48,614 bases of DNA from Pelargonium nanum (taxonomy: Eukaryota; Streptophyta; Magnoliopsida; Geraniales; Geraniaceae), in contig JAYMTF010000157.1 in the NCBI GenBank assembly GCA_036897485.1, positions 1 through 48,614 on the forward strand, given 5' to 3'. The position numbers and the translations under genes are program-made. Below are positions 11,057 through 21,632 of this stretch, in pieces; position 1 is the first letter of the stretch, and each line of letters begins with the position of its first letter. The notes beneath the pieces were generated by a model, which worked only from the letters and a program-made list of their open reading frames with translations, was not told the DNA's origin and did not search any database.

Positions 11057-11799
11057 TATATGTAGATACTCCACTTCCCCAATAACATTTTTAAATGGTA
11101 CGTATTTCATTGTTATGAACTTTTACCTCTCTTTTACAGATGTTTCTTTGTTGCTCCATATAGTATTGAACCATATATATCACATACTCTGATCTTGAGA
11201 GCACTTATGTTCATTTAAATACAAGGCAGTTGATATACGATGATAGCGGAAAAGACTGTATTTTATTCCTTTCCTTAAAACGAGATCGAATTCAGCATCA
11301 GTCATTTGGTTGTAGTTCAAGCTTTCAAAACTCAAGTCAATATCTCAAATTGCTTAGCTCTCACTTCTGTTGTTGTTCATGATTTATACGTGTTGTTGGG
11401 TCAACTTCGAATGTGCAAATGATAATGAAAGATAGTCCTAGTGAAATCAAAATTAACATATAGCTTTTTATGCTTTTGTGGACATATTATAAGCCCGAAG
11501 GTTTGATTGATAACTGGTCTATCTGAAAGTAGACATCCAATTATCCTCTGTTTTCTACCAGGATTGGATGAGTTAGATTAAGCATGGCCTTTCTACTAAG
11601 TACTGCAAATTATAGGGCTGAGAAGGCATATTGCGATATTATTTTCCAGCTACACAATGTTTGAGGATTTAGTTTCGTTTAGCTGCCTCCATTTTATTTG
11701 TCATTATTCCCTCAACTTTGATGATATCTTTTTGCCGAAGGAGAAACACCAGATAAAAATACTGCATTAGACTAAATAATGTGAGTCAATGATAAAGTG

Positions 11800-12560
11800 G
11801 TGATAACAAAGTCCCACATTTGGAAAAAAAGTGAAAGGAATGAGTTAAATGTAAAGGTGGAATTAAATAAGGACAACCTTTTAGTACAAGAATCCCAAGC
11901 CTTTGTGTCTAGCCATAACAGTATTAAAATCTAACATGACAAGTGTAACACCTAATATTGAAATTTAACATAACATACTTTGATATTAGATAAGTTCTCC
12001 TTTTCTAGAAGGAAGAACACAATATTGAAATTTGACATTTTAACATGATAGCAGAGTTTATGGAAATTTAACACAACATACTCCGATATCAAAGCTCGTT
12101 TTTAGGAGGAAGCAACCACACCCAATATTGAAATCTTAACATAACATACTCTGATACCAGAGCTCCTTGTTTTAGAAGGAAGCAAAATAGAAATTTAACA
12201 TTTTTTTTATCGGAAGCCTACCCAATTTTTTTTTTTTTTGATCGGCTGAAGCCTACCCAATTTAACATGCCCTTAATTATAAGGAAAATACCGATCGTGA
12301 TTGTGCATGTACCGAGCCCACGTTAAAAAGAGATGTGAGGCTTGCGCGTGAGGGGGCCATGATAAAAAGAGATGTGAGGCTTGCACAATATTGAAATTTA
12401 ACGTGACAGCAAAGCTTGTTTTAGAACTTAACATGATATCATAACATGTTTTAGAAGGAAAATACCGACCGTGATTGTGCACATGTCGAGCTCACGATAA
12501 AAAGAGACGTGAGGCCTGCACGTGAGGGGAAGCAATGAAGTGATGAAAATGGAAAAGTCC
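11800..12560. repeat. Degenerate tandem and dispersed repeat cluster
   Basis: Several words recur with variation. One is caatattgaaatttaacat followed by aacatactctgatatca and gttttagaaggaagcaa. Another is agagatgtgaggcttgc, at about 12330, 12369 and (as agacgtgaggcctgc) 12505. A third is ggaaaataccgatcgtgatt, near 12280, with a variant near 12458 about 177 bases on. The words 'aaagtcccacat' and 'cgtgagggg' resemble sequence found around plant LTR-derived repeats. No LTR pair, primer-binding site or protein remnant is clear, so I leave the class open. Confidence 0.6.
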
Positions 12561-13061
12561 GAATCTTTATGTGTAGCCCAATATAAAAATATTGAGAATT
12601 TACTATCAATATTCCCCCCAAGAAAAGGAAACTGTAATTTGTGGGTGTTTTTAGGGAGTGATTAAAACTGCTTGTAATATTAGCTCTCTAGCTGAGATTG
12701 CTAATTCCTTGACTGAAAGCAGGGACGGATCTACTGTAAGCAATGTGAGGGCAGTGGCCTACTGACTTCAAGAAAATACCCTCTATTTTTATATTTACCT
12801 GTACTATTTTTCATTATCTTTTAGACCACTAGAATTTTGAAATTTTACAGTACGCTATAACTAGTTTTGAAATTTATCACAACTGCCTCATCAACATTTA
12901 CAAATTGAGGGATTATATTACTCTAATAATTAGACTTTTATTGAATAAATAACTAAATAAAAGTGTAAAAGATGTTATACTTGATGAATGTCACATCATA
13001 TATATACAATGCACAAAATATATATTTGTGAATGAATGAATGAATAACTATTTTATTATTG

Positions 13062-13079
13062 TTATATATATATATATAT
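13062..13079. repeat. TA microsatellite
   Basis: An uninterrupted TA tract of about 18 bases in AT-rich DNA. Confidence 0.9.
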
Positions 13080-14822
13080 TATTTAATAATTTTGCATCCA
13101 CTGAATTAAATTTCTGGATTGCTCCCAACTGAAAGCTGGATTTTGTAATACATGTGCAGAGCATGAGCTGACAGAATACATTTAGTTGTTTAAGTTATGC
13201 AACTGCTGGAGGTGAACAATAATTTCTTGCCTATCAGACCAAAATTTTCAGGTGGAGAATGTTGGTTCATGCTATGGTTTCTGAAGCTGTAAGTGCAGTT
13301 GATATCCACTTGGTAGTTGAAAGCAAAAGGTTCTTTCTTATGTTTCTACTTTGATCTCGCCCCATTATTATATTATGTATGATGATCATGGTAATCACAT
13401 TCTTATAAGGATTGCATATTCTGGCGAGTCTTCTAAGAACAGATTATGCCTGTTTTGACTGTTGAGCACTTTAAACTCTGTTGTACGAGACTTCTGAAAG
13501 GATTTGTTTACTCTGCTTGCCTGACAACTCTAGAAAACGTAGGAAGGTTTGGGACTTACAATTGAAAATACTAGGTTCGTGATCAGGCGTATGTAGGGAG
13601 AGACATGAGAATTGATTTTTTCTTTATTTTAAAAACCAAACAATATTAAAATAGTGTATCGCAAGACATTTTCCTCTCTTGTATCTATCGGTGAACAGAA
13701 GCATTGTTCCATTTCCACCCTCTATCTTTACTACTTGGATAGCTTTTATCTTCTACTTTCACCCTAGCTAAAAATCGTGCATGCGACACATTTTTTTGCG
13801 AAAATCCTCCCTTTAGTATGTGTTTCATTGCTTAGTTTATCTATGAGAACATTGTTTGGACAGACTTAATTGTATTATTTACACAGTTATTTTTTAATCC
13901 GCCGAGTCTTCTTGCTTGTTGACTATCTTGGGGGATGAAAGGAATCTTTGTGAACATTTTTCAAGGATAGATGCTGAGATCTTTGGGAGTAAGATATTAA
14001 ATGGTCATCACATTGTTGATTATTATTCTTTTAAGGCCACATAGAAGCTGTTAAGATAGGTATATTAGTCCAATTACCGAAAAACAGATAGGTCTTGCTC
14101 ACCAAAAATGGTTTATGGTCCTGCCCTCCTTTTCAGGTTCACTTTATATTCCAACTTGCTGCATATGATAACACTAAAGTTAGTGGTCCTTCCATCACCA
14201 TTTTTTGGTGGCAATCTAATGTGCTAAACATGTTGGATAAAATGTCATAGTCAAGTTAGATAGTAAACCTTCAAAATCTTTCCCTCCCATTTCCTTTTCC
14301 ATTTGTTTGTTGATTACTGATTTTGATGTTGTAGAGGTAAATAAAACACTGTGTATCTTTATTACATGGTTGGTGGGAGAGGCAGGCCTTGTTTTCTCAG
14401 ATTGGGGTGTAACCATTATAGCTGATAGTGCCATCTCATGAGGTTGTTTAATGGCAAGCACCTACCAACCCATTTGTCATTGGTTACATTACAACACTCA
14501 AAGCTCAGTGCAGTGGTCCTATTGAATTTGAGTGTCAGTCTTCTTTATGGTTTTATATATTCCTGCCTGACTGGGTAAATTATGTGATCAATGTTTGGAG
14601 AATTTATTGTGATGAATGTTAATTTGCTATTGTTAGGTTAGGTGTACTTGTTGTGATGTGCCCAGGCTTTGATGTTGTAACTAAATTCTTGCCTTGTGGG
14701 GTTTGTAATTTTGTATTGCCCCTTCTTTTTCTTCACACAACTAGTGTTTATTTCAAGGTCTATGTACCTCGAGGGTCCTCAAAGTTCCATGAAGTTACCA
14801 ATCAGGTTCATGAATAAATAAT

Positions 14823-15134
14823 CACTACAAAAATTCTTATTTTTTGCGATAGCCAAAAATAAGCTGTTGCTATGGATTTAGATTAGAAACAATGACTATT
14901 GGGGGTTGACATGGATAAAAGTCCAATAATGATGAAAATTTGGACTTTTATGCTTTTGGCGACAACTATTCTATCGCACAAAGCTATAATTTCCGTGACA
15001 ATCTGGCTCCAGTCGTTCACATGAGGTTTTTCGTGACAAGACATTTGGTTACAACCAAATATTGACTTTTCGCGACAGAATAGGAATTTATGCCACTGGA
15101 TTGGCTGTTGCGGAAAATGAAACTTCTTGTAGTG
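14823..15134. mobile_element. Non-autonomous CACTA-type MITE with 3-bp target duplication
   Basis: The 312-bp element begins CACTACAAAAATTCTT and ends with the imperfect inverted complement AACTTCTTGTAGTG. CACTA termini define the En/Spm superfamily. The direct flank is AAT on both sides (14820-14822 and 15135-15137), matching the 3-bp target duplication of that superfamily. The inside carries repeated gcgaca / gtgaca words and no transposase, so it would need an outside transposase to move. Confidence 0.9.
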
Positions 15135-15910
15135 AATGAGCTATATAGGTTCTTGAACGTTATTTTTTGAGTTGGAAAGATCTTGATGTTAGTTTGACTT
15201 AATGGCATCGTTAAGTTGACTGATGTGAATTATAGCTGCATTTAAAATTAAATAATTTATTTATTATTTATTCACGTGACGATGAAAACTGCTTATTTAT
15301 GGATCTAATTAATTTCATATAACATCCAAAAATATCATAAATACACCACTGTTTGGTGGGTTGGCACGTGAATGGGACACAAATCTGTATTCCGAAAGAC
15401 AAATAAAACCAAATCGAAGGTTCGCTAAATAAATCAAAATTGTACTAATAGCTCTCTATGGTCCAAATACGAATCCAAATTGACTGTGTGTCGTCTATCT
15501 ATTTTTTATTTATTTTTCTTTTATTTCAAATTATTATAAATATTTAATAGAAAAAATAATAAAATAACCTGCCCGTTGCTTCGCCTCCTTACCAAGAAGA
15601 CAGAAACTGCATGCGCACATTAGTTATTTCCATGCTAAACTAGGCACGGTGCACAATGCACACCACAGTTCCTGTCACGCCCCACGAGGTCTTTTTAGGC
15701 CAGTTCCTGCTTATCGTACGCATGCGGCGCATTTTAGCGCTGGCTTCCTCTCTAATCACCGTCCACCTATTCCTTTTGCCTCACAAAAGCAAAAAACTTT
15801 AAAATAAAGAATTATAAAAGGCAATAATATTTATTTTTAAATAGAGAGTTTAAAATTTTAAATAATGTAAAGGAACAAAAAAGAAATTGTATTGTATTTG
15901 GTCCCAAAAC

Positions 15911-15945
15911 GACAGTGAGAGAGTGAGATAGAGATAGAGATAGAT
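15911..15945. repeat. GA-rich simple repeat
   Basis: A gagagagtgagatagagata tract lies in the far upstream region of the lectin gene. GA tracts are frequent in plant promoters and 5' leaders, but no link to a specific gene is shown. Confidence 0.6.
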
Positions 15946-16719
15946 CTCAGACAGAAACTCGCCACAGCTTTTCAACAGCTGTCCTTTTTTTTAATGTGTC
16001 GTTTTGGTTAAAGTGAAGAGCTTTTGTATATAGTATACAAGGTTCTTGACAACTGTATGTTTGGTTTAATTGATAATACCACCAACAAGAGTTGTGTATT
16101 TGCATTACTAACCTCTAACTTCCCAATAATTGCAATTTGTTACTACAAAAGTGTCAACATAACCAACCTTAATGACAATCTTAAATATCATTGATTTTTA
16201 GCTCATCTCACTGTACATTATGAAATTGAAACCTCACCTAATTGGATAAAAACGTAACTTGAAAAAGAGAAAAAAGAATCTCTGGTTGAGAGTAAATTAT
16301 GGCCAATGAGGTAATGGCACCTCATCAGTTAATACTCATAACCGCCATAATAAATTTTTGGGCGACCGAATATGGTTGAAAGTCTCAGTCTATGAATCAT
16401 GTTTAAGATTTCGAACACTCTTTCAAAAAGAATGTAGCCCTGAAGATAAATAGAGCAAAGTTTAGGGATGCAATAGCAAAGATCTTTTATATATTCCTGA
16501 GTACGAAACAACCACTCAGAGAAAGTGAACGAGAGTTGCAGAAACGAGTAAACGAATTTAATTATCTCAACCTCCAAGCCAACCCAACCTCCTCCTATTC
16601 TTTACTTCATTCATCAGCTTCCTCTCAAACTCTAGCTCCATCATATGCAAATGGGTTCACTTCACAGACTCTAGAGACCACACACACTCCTCTAGATTTA
16701 GCTCAACCCCATTTCAGCT

Positions 16720-17799
16720 ATGGCTTAACTTTCCATTTCCAGGTACTTCACAACCTTCACTCTGCTCATTTTCTTATCCAGAACAGCTCTTGCTGCAGAC
16801 CCAATTTCTTTTTCTTTCAAAAGCTTTGGTAAAGATCCGAGCTTTGAGTCCACTGTTACTCTCTATGGGGATGCAAAAGTTGCCGATAATGGGTCTGTGG
16901 TTCAGCTGACCGGTCCGTTGAGCTCGAGCTCTGGGAGGGTCATGTACAAGAAACCCATCAAGCTTCTTCAAGGTAACCCCAGAAAGTTGGCATCTTTTTC
17001 CACTTTCTTCTCCTTCTCCATGTCCCGGGAGAGTGGGGATGGTCTGGCCTTTTTCATGGTTCCAGGTGGATTTAATGGTAGTGTGTTTGATGATAGCTCT
17101 TTTGGGCTTTCTCTTGGGAAGGGGAAGAGTAAGATTAGGGTTGTTGCTGTTGAATTTGATACTTTTAAGGATGATAAGTATGGTGATATGAATGAGAATC
17201 ATGTAGGGATTGATGTGGGCAGTCTTGTATCTGTTAGAGTTAGCAATGTGTCTTCTGCCAATTTGATGTTGAATGGTGGTGAGAGATTGCATTCTTGGAT
17301 CGATTACGAGGCTGCTTCGAGGAGATTAGAGGTTAGATTGAGTCGATTTGGTGACTCTAGGCCAGTTGATCCTATGGTCTCATGCCCAATTGACCTGTCA
17401 AAAGTGTGGAAGGAGGAGGAGGTGTTTGTGGGATTGAGCTCCTCAAATGGGAATTCTGTGCAGACATGTTCTGTTTATTCATGGAGCTTTAAGGTAAGGC
17501 TTGTCCCGCAATGGATGCATTCAGAGCCGTTGGATCCTAAGGTTTTTGTTGAGAACATTAAGCCTGTGAGAATCATTCACAAGAAGAGCAATTGTCTCTT
17601 GAGAATGCTTGCTGCCATGATATTTGGTACTGCTTGTGGAGCATTGGGAGCTTTTATTGTGCTATATTTGTGGACTATATTTGGTAATCGGCGCCCGGTT
17701 GTTCCAGAGGAGTTCGCTGTAAACATGGCTGATTTTGAATACAAAAAGGTCAAGGTAGTTGTAGATAATAAGCCCGCCGGAGACGATGGTAAGAAGTAG
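16720..17799 (+). CDS. Membrane-anchored L-type (legume) lectin-domain protein; in-frame stop at codon 3
   Basis: From the natural start context at 16720 the frame reads ATG GCT TAA, then runs open for 356 codons to the stop at 17797-17799. The codons after TAA encode a hydrophobic signal-peptide-like stretch (YFTTFTLLIFLSRTALAADP). A legume-lectin beta-sandwich follows (ISFSFKSFGKDPSFESTVTL; later VAVEFDTFKDD...NHVGIDVGS, the metal-site segment). A single transmembrane helix lies at about residues 295-321 (MIFGTACGALGAFIVLYLWT), with a short cytosolic tail and no kinase domain. It resembles the plant ConA-like lectin family without kinase. As read, normal translation from this ATG is blocked, and the next in-frame Met lies inside the lectin domain. 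Options are a nonsense mutation, an assembly error, a non-AUG start, or a mis-modelled 5' end. The rest of the frame is intact, so loss, if real, is recent. Confidence 0.75.
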
Positions 17800-18737
17800 A
17801 AGCTGGCCAGGTTGGGGCTGTGTTGGATGTTTTGTGTTGTAAATCAATGGTTTTTGTATTGCTATTTTTGGATTTTATTGTGCTGTAATTTGATGATCAA
17901 TTGTCAAATGTAGTTTGTTACATATTGCCTACTAACCAAGGGACTTTTGACTTTAAACTGAGGAAATGTGACAAAAAGTTTTAATCTAACTAACTGTAAT
18001 GTTTGTTGTTACTTGCATTGGCTTAGAATAAGCTTGCTAAGCCTTTAAGCAAGACTAATGTTTATATAAACTTTTTCTTTTGAGTTGTTCTGTTTAATTA
18101 TACTTGCTTAGTTGCTTGTTCTTTAAGTAAGACCAAGATATCTCCTTTCATGTCACTAACATTTCCTTGCTTTTAGTTAATTGGATTCAATTCCTCCATT
18201 GGAACCCTTCTCAGCTTACTGAGTGTTACTTCTCATTCAGCTTTATATTTCTATTTTAGGTTTGGTGGTGACTCCATATCACTCTCATACTCACACACAT
18301 CACTTACATTTCTCTAAACCATCTAGCTTTTTCTCTAGCTAACTTGAGCTCTTGGATGAAATGAGCTTGCTGTGTTGTTTGTTTGCTCTCCATATCACCC
18401 TCTGTGTTGTGCTCTGTATCTAAATTTCTGAAGACATGACTGATGAATACAAATTTGATCTATAGACAAATAGTGTATGGATTATAAGTAAGGAATATCT
18501 CAGAAAGTAAGTAAAATTAGCTGACAAATGCTCTAGTACTAAAACAGAATTTGAGTTGGTGATTCAATTGAGTGGAGTAAAAATTAAAATTGAACTAAAT
18601 GAACTAGTGTTTGAACTAATTCCATAAAAATTAATATTAACTTTGTTTGTGTTTGTTTTTTCTTCATGTGACCTTACCTACATTGGTTTTAATAAACTTA
18701 AAAGTTGTGATGCTTCTCTTTGACTCGGTCAAATCGG

Positions 18738-18960
18738 GGATGAAGTTGGAGATTTAGTCCTTGCTGTTGAGTTCCTGGAGCTTGTGCAAGGGTAGCACAC
18801 CGTTAAGCGAAATTATGATGTATAATCGAGAATCGTCTCAGGTGTACTATGAATGAAGTGTTTATTCTTACCAACCAAACTCAACCAATGCAATGCTCGA
18901 ACTTGAGACCTCTAAAAAAGCAAACACTTTGAGCCAATTGCTCCGATAATAGTTGGTCAT
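18738..18960 (-). repeat. tRNA-derived SINE-like repeat (degenerate)
   Basis: On the minus strand, ttggctcaaagtg (A-box-like) is followed by caagttcgagcattg (B-box-like) in the 18860-18950 interval. The part at about 18738-18810 (gatgaagttggaga... tgtgcaag..tagcacaccgttaa) has a similar copy at 34020-34095. Ends and target duplications were not identified. Confidence 0.4.
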
Positions 18961-19370
18961 TCATTTTTGTTTATTATATTATGCATTCTCCTATCATATA
19001 TTCTAGACACTCGTAATTCATAATCAATTTCAACCACAAAAAATACGAAGAATGATCAATGCTTTCTGTTTTCAAACATCAATACAAACATGACAACCTG
19101 AACATCGATCGTAGCAAACCAAGCAAAGCAATAGATTATGTAATGTTGACCAAAAGAATAGTCAAACATCAAATAATAATTTCACACCATCAACATAAGC
19201 CACTTGAGTTGTGAGATGCTGTAAATTAGATGTAGTCGTGGAACAACAAGATCCGTATATGTAACCCTAACTCTCTTACCACTCGTTCCACTTGAAGAAT
19301 AGTCTATAGTCCACTTTTCTCAGTCCAGCCCGCCATTGCTGATACAAACTACATATCATGTCTTCCTTAA

Positions 19371-19383
19371 ATACCATCATTAA
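19371..19383 (+). promoter_or_regulatory. Probable TATA-like element of first SOUL gene
   Basis: The sequence tccttaaatacc, about 80 bases before the start codon, aligns with tccttatatacc upstream of the second SOUL gene. The first copy therefore has the weaker TTAAATA version of the same box. Confidence 0.4.
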
Positions 19384-19457
19384 CCATCCATAGATCACAA
19401 CTCATCATCATCACAAGCTCATATCATAAACATTAATTTCAATTTCAAGCTAAGATC

Positions 19458-20051
19458 ATGGGTATGGTTTTCGGCAAAATCGGCGTAGAAACACCCAAAT
19501 ACGAAGTGATCCGTCGCCTGACCGACTACGAGATCCGCAAATACGCGCCGTCCGTGCTGGCCGAAGTGACCTACTCGCCGGCGCAGTTCAAAGGCGACCC
19601 CGACGGCGGCTTCACCGTGCTGGCCAACTACATCGGCGCCTTCCGGAAACCGCAGAACACGAAGACCGAACAAATCTCCATGACAGTCCCGGTCATAACC
19701 AGCGAGAAAATCGCCATGACGGTTCCGGTGGTGACGTCGTCGGAGAAGGACAAGACGGTGACGATGCAGTTCGTGTTGCCGGCGAAGTACAGGAAGGCGG
19801 AGGAGGCGCCGAGGCCGGTGGACGAGAGGGTGGTGATAAAGCAGGTGGGGGAGAGGACGTACGGGGTGGTGACGTTCGGAGGAGTGGCGTCGGAGAAGGT
19901 GGTGGAGGAGAAGGTGGAGTTTTTGAAGAAGAGCTTGGAGAGAGATGGGTTTAAGGTTGTTGGGGAGTTCTTGCTTGCTAGGTTTAATCCTCCATGGATT
20001 ACATTGCCGCCGTTCAGGACCAACGAGGTTATGATCCCAGTTGAAGCTTAA
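19458..20051 (+). CDS. SOUL heme-binding family protein, tandem copy 1
   Basis: One exon, 197 residues, running MGMVFGKIGVETPKYEVI to FRTNEVMIPVEA. Conserved SOUL features are DYEIRKYAPSVLAEVTY, the GGFTVLANYIG segment, the repeated SMTVPVIT / AMTVPVVT motif, and the C-terminal FNPPWITLPPFRTNEVMIP. There is no transit or signal peptide, which fits the cytosolic plant SOUL/HBP group that binds porphyrins and heme. The substitution of AMTAPV by SMTVPV / AMTVPV, and the insertion of Ile in NPPWITLPP, set it apart from copy 2 and from the family pattern. Codons in the first two thirds end mostly in G or C, in strong contrast to the AT-rich flanks and to copy 2. The copies share the gene body and a promoter block, so they arose by tandem duplication. 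Confidence 0.93.
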   Translation: MGMVFGKIGVETPKYEVIRRLTDYEIRKYAPSVLAEVTYSPAQFKGDPDGGFTVLANYIGAFRKPQNTKTEQISMTVPVITSEKIAMTVPVVTSSEKDKTVTMQFVLPAKYRKAEEAPRPVDERVVIKQVGERTYGVVTFGGVASEKVVEEKVEFLKKSLERDGFKVVGEFLLARFNPPWITLPPFRTNEVMIPVEA

Positions 20052-20677
20052 TGAACCTACCTAACGGTTGCTTTTTATATATAGAGGTTTTGTTTGAGTG
20101 TTGTTATATTTGTGAGTTACAATAAGATTATTTTTAGGTATGGTTTTCAGTATAGATGACAATAAATGTAAGTAGATTGAAGTCTAATAGGACACTCGGT
20201 TTTCACACTAGAGACATTTGTGTGTGATCATTTAATGAAGTAAAATTAATAATTGTCCATAGAGAATTAAAAAAATGTGCATTTATGTTATATTTTATTT
20301 CTATGGCATAATCACATATATTTTGATTTAGCGGTCAAATTCAACTACAAAAGAAATCTTTAGCCAATCACTTTATATCATCATTTCGTAAGTTTTATTA
20401 TGTGATAGTCACATGATATATGAATGAACTTTAGCGTGTCATTGAGAAATGTAACTTTACTAAAAATAAAATTAAACCTCAAGTGTGCACACAAATTCAA
20501 TATAGATCTCGTGTCTGCCATCATGAAACAACGGACTAGGACTCAAATGCAAACTCAACCCAACCTTCGGCACAAAACATATCCCTCATTTGAGTTAGAT
20601 GTGAGCTAGGCATTTCGACTCGAGTTATCAGCTCCACAATCACATTTTAATAATAATAAATAAATATTTGACCTTTT
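20052..20677. other. AT-rich spacer after the first SOUL gene
   Basis: This contains the 3' UTR of the first SOUL gene and unassigned AT-rich DNA. No gene is supported. Confidence 0.5.
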
Positions 20678-21262
20678 ATGATGTCCAAATCTATGAGGCA
20701 ATCTTGGCAAGAAGCTACTGAACAGCTGTTGTCCAGGTCTGTGACAGTAGAAGCCGGTAGGATAGTGGCCGGAACTTGCTGGAAATGCCCCCACAGACAT
20801 ACATTAAAATCAATACGGATGGGACTGTCTTTGCTGACTTGGACCGGTCCGGCGGGGGCTGGTTAGCCCGGGATTGGACGGGTCGAGTTTAGGAGGAGGC
20901 CGACCTAGCTGGTTCGGTTCAATGGATCCAGGACTGGTTCTGAGAGGCTCTTTCGTGGATCAAGACGCAAGGAAGGGAAAATGTGATTATCGAATCTGAC
21001 GCAAGTGTGATTGTGCAGGCAATTAAGGATGGAGGGGAGAATTCCAGAGCCTTAGGTCTTGCTATTGGTGACATTTGTCATTTTCATCAAGTTTTTCTAA
21101 TTTAGAGTTTGTTTTTGTTCGCCGAACGGCTAATGTGGCAGCACATATGCTAGCTAGGTCGTCTTATGATGTTTCAGGTTTAACTACTTGGTTAGGACCT
21201 CTACGTCCTATTGATTTATCTACTGTAATCCTTGCGGATGCTAATATAGCAGTTTTTTGCTC
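20678..21262 (+). pseudogene. LINE RNase H-like (RVT_3) domain relic
   Basis: The plus strand encodes a broken plant LINE RNase H domain in several frames. It shows KINTDGTVFADLDRSGGGW with the first catalytic Asp, then IIESDASVIVQAIKDGGENS with the second, then FVRRTANVAAHMLARSS near the C-terminus. Frame changes fall near 20780 and 20930, and a stop separates the parts near 21100. The segment lies between the two SOUL copies. A TA tract follows at about 21266-21283, which could be the element's degenerate 3' tail; no target duplication was found. Confidence 0.8.
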
Positions 21263-21265
21263 TAA

Positions 21266-21283
21266 ATATATATATATATATAT
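21266..21283. repeat. TA microsatellite after the LINE relic
   Basis: A short uninterrupted TA tract directly after the RNase H relic. Confidence 0.85.
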
Positions 21284-21567
21284 GACTTTCCTCAAATGAT
21301 TTAATATTCCGGACTCCTTTTATTGCTTCGCGTGCCATGATTGGAGCCCATGAGTAGTCGTGGACGGATAAGATCCGCAAATGTATATCCCAAATCTCTC
21401 CACTCGTTTCTTTCACTCTCTGCTATTTCTCCATATCCATTATCTTCCCCTCCAAGAAATTACCCATATCATCTGCTCACGCATCCGATAACAAGACAAG
21501 CACAAGTCACGAGCAACCCAGAAAGTCTCAATTTTCATTTCTTCTCCTCCAAGCTTCCTCCACTCCT

Positions 21568-21573
21568 TATATA
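21568..21573 (+). promoter_or_regulatory. TATA box of second SOUL gene
   Basis: TATATA within ccttatataccat, 60 bases before the start codon, at a plausible distance for a short leader. The homologous site in the first copy reads TTAAATA. Confidence 0.55.
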
Positions 21574-21632
21574 CCATCTTCACCATCATCAGTGTTCATC
21601 ACTCTCATCTATCTATCCGATCAGTTTTCAAG

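Larger units (their letters stand above)
11057..16719. other. Repeat-rich 5.7-kb intergenic region without a supported gene
   Basis: Apart from the entries given separately (degenerate repeats at 11800-12560, a TA tract, a CACTA MITE and a GA-rich tract) no gene is supported. A fragment near 12722 (gggacggatctac...) resembles the start of a common plant interspersed repeat. 15590-15770 is somewhat GC-richer, and 16280-16719 presumably contains promoter and leader of the lectin gene. Confidence 0.5.
17800..19457. other. Intergenic region between the lectin gene and first SOUL gene
   Basis: AT-rich DNA with lectin 3' UTR at its start. A SINE-like repeat at about 18738-18960 is listed separately. 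The final 230 bases are the first SOUL promoter, which is partly duplicated upstream of the second SOUL gene. No additional gene was seen. Confidence 0.5.

Noticed and set aside
12273..12482. Minus-strand open frame in the repeat cluster
   Set aside because: The peptide repeats because the DNA repeats (ASHLFL...); nothing suggests a protein.
16536..16832. Alternative start region of the lectin gene in another frame, beginning MALTFHFQ
   Set aside because: That frame does not continue into the lectin domain, and no splice site that restores phase was found.
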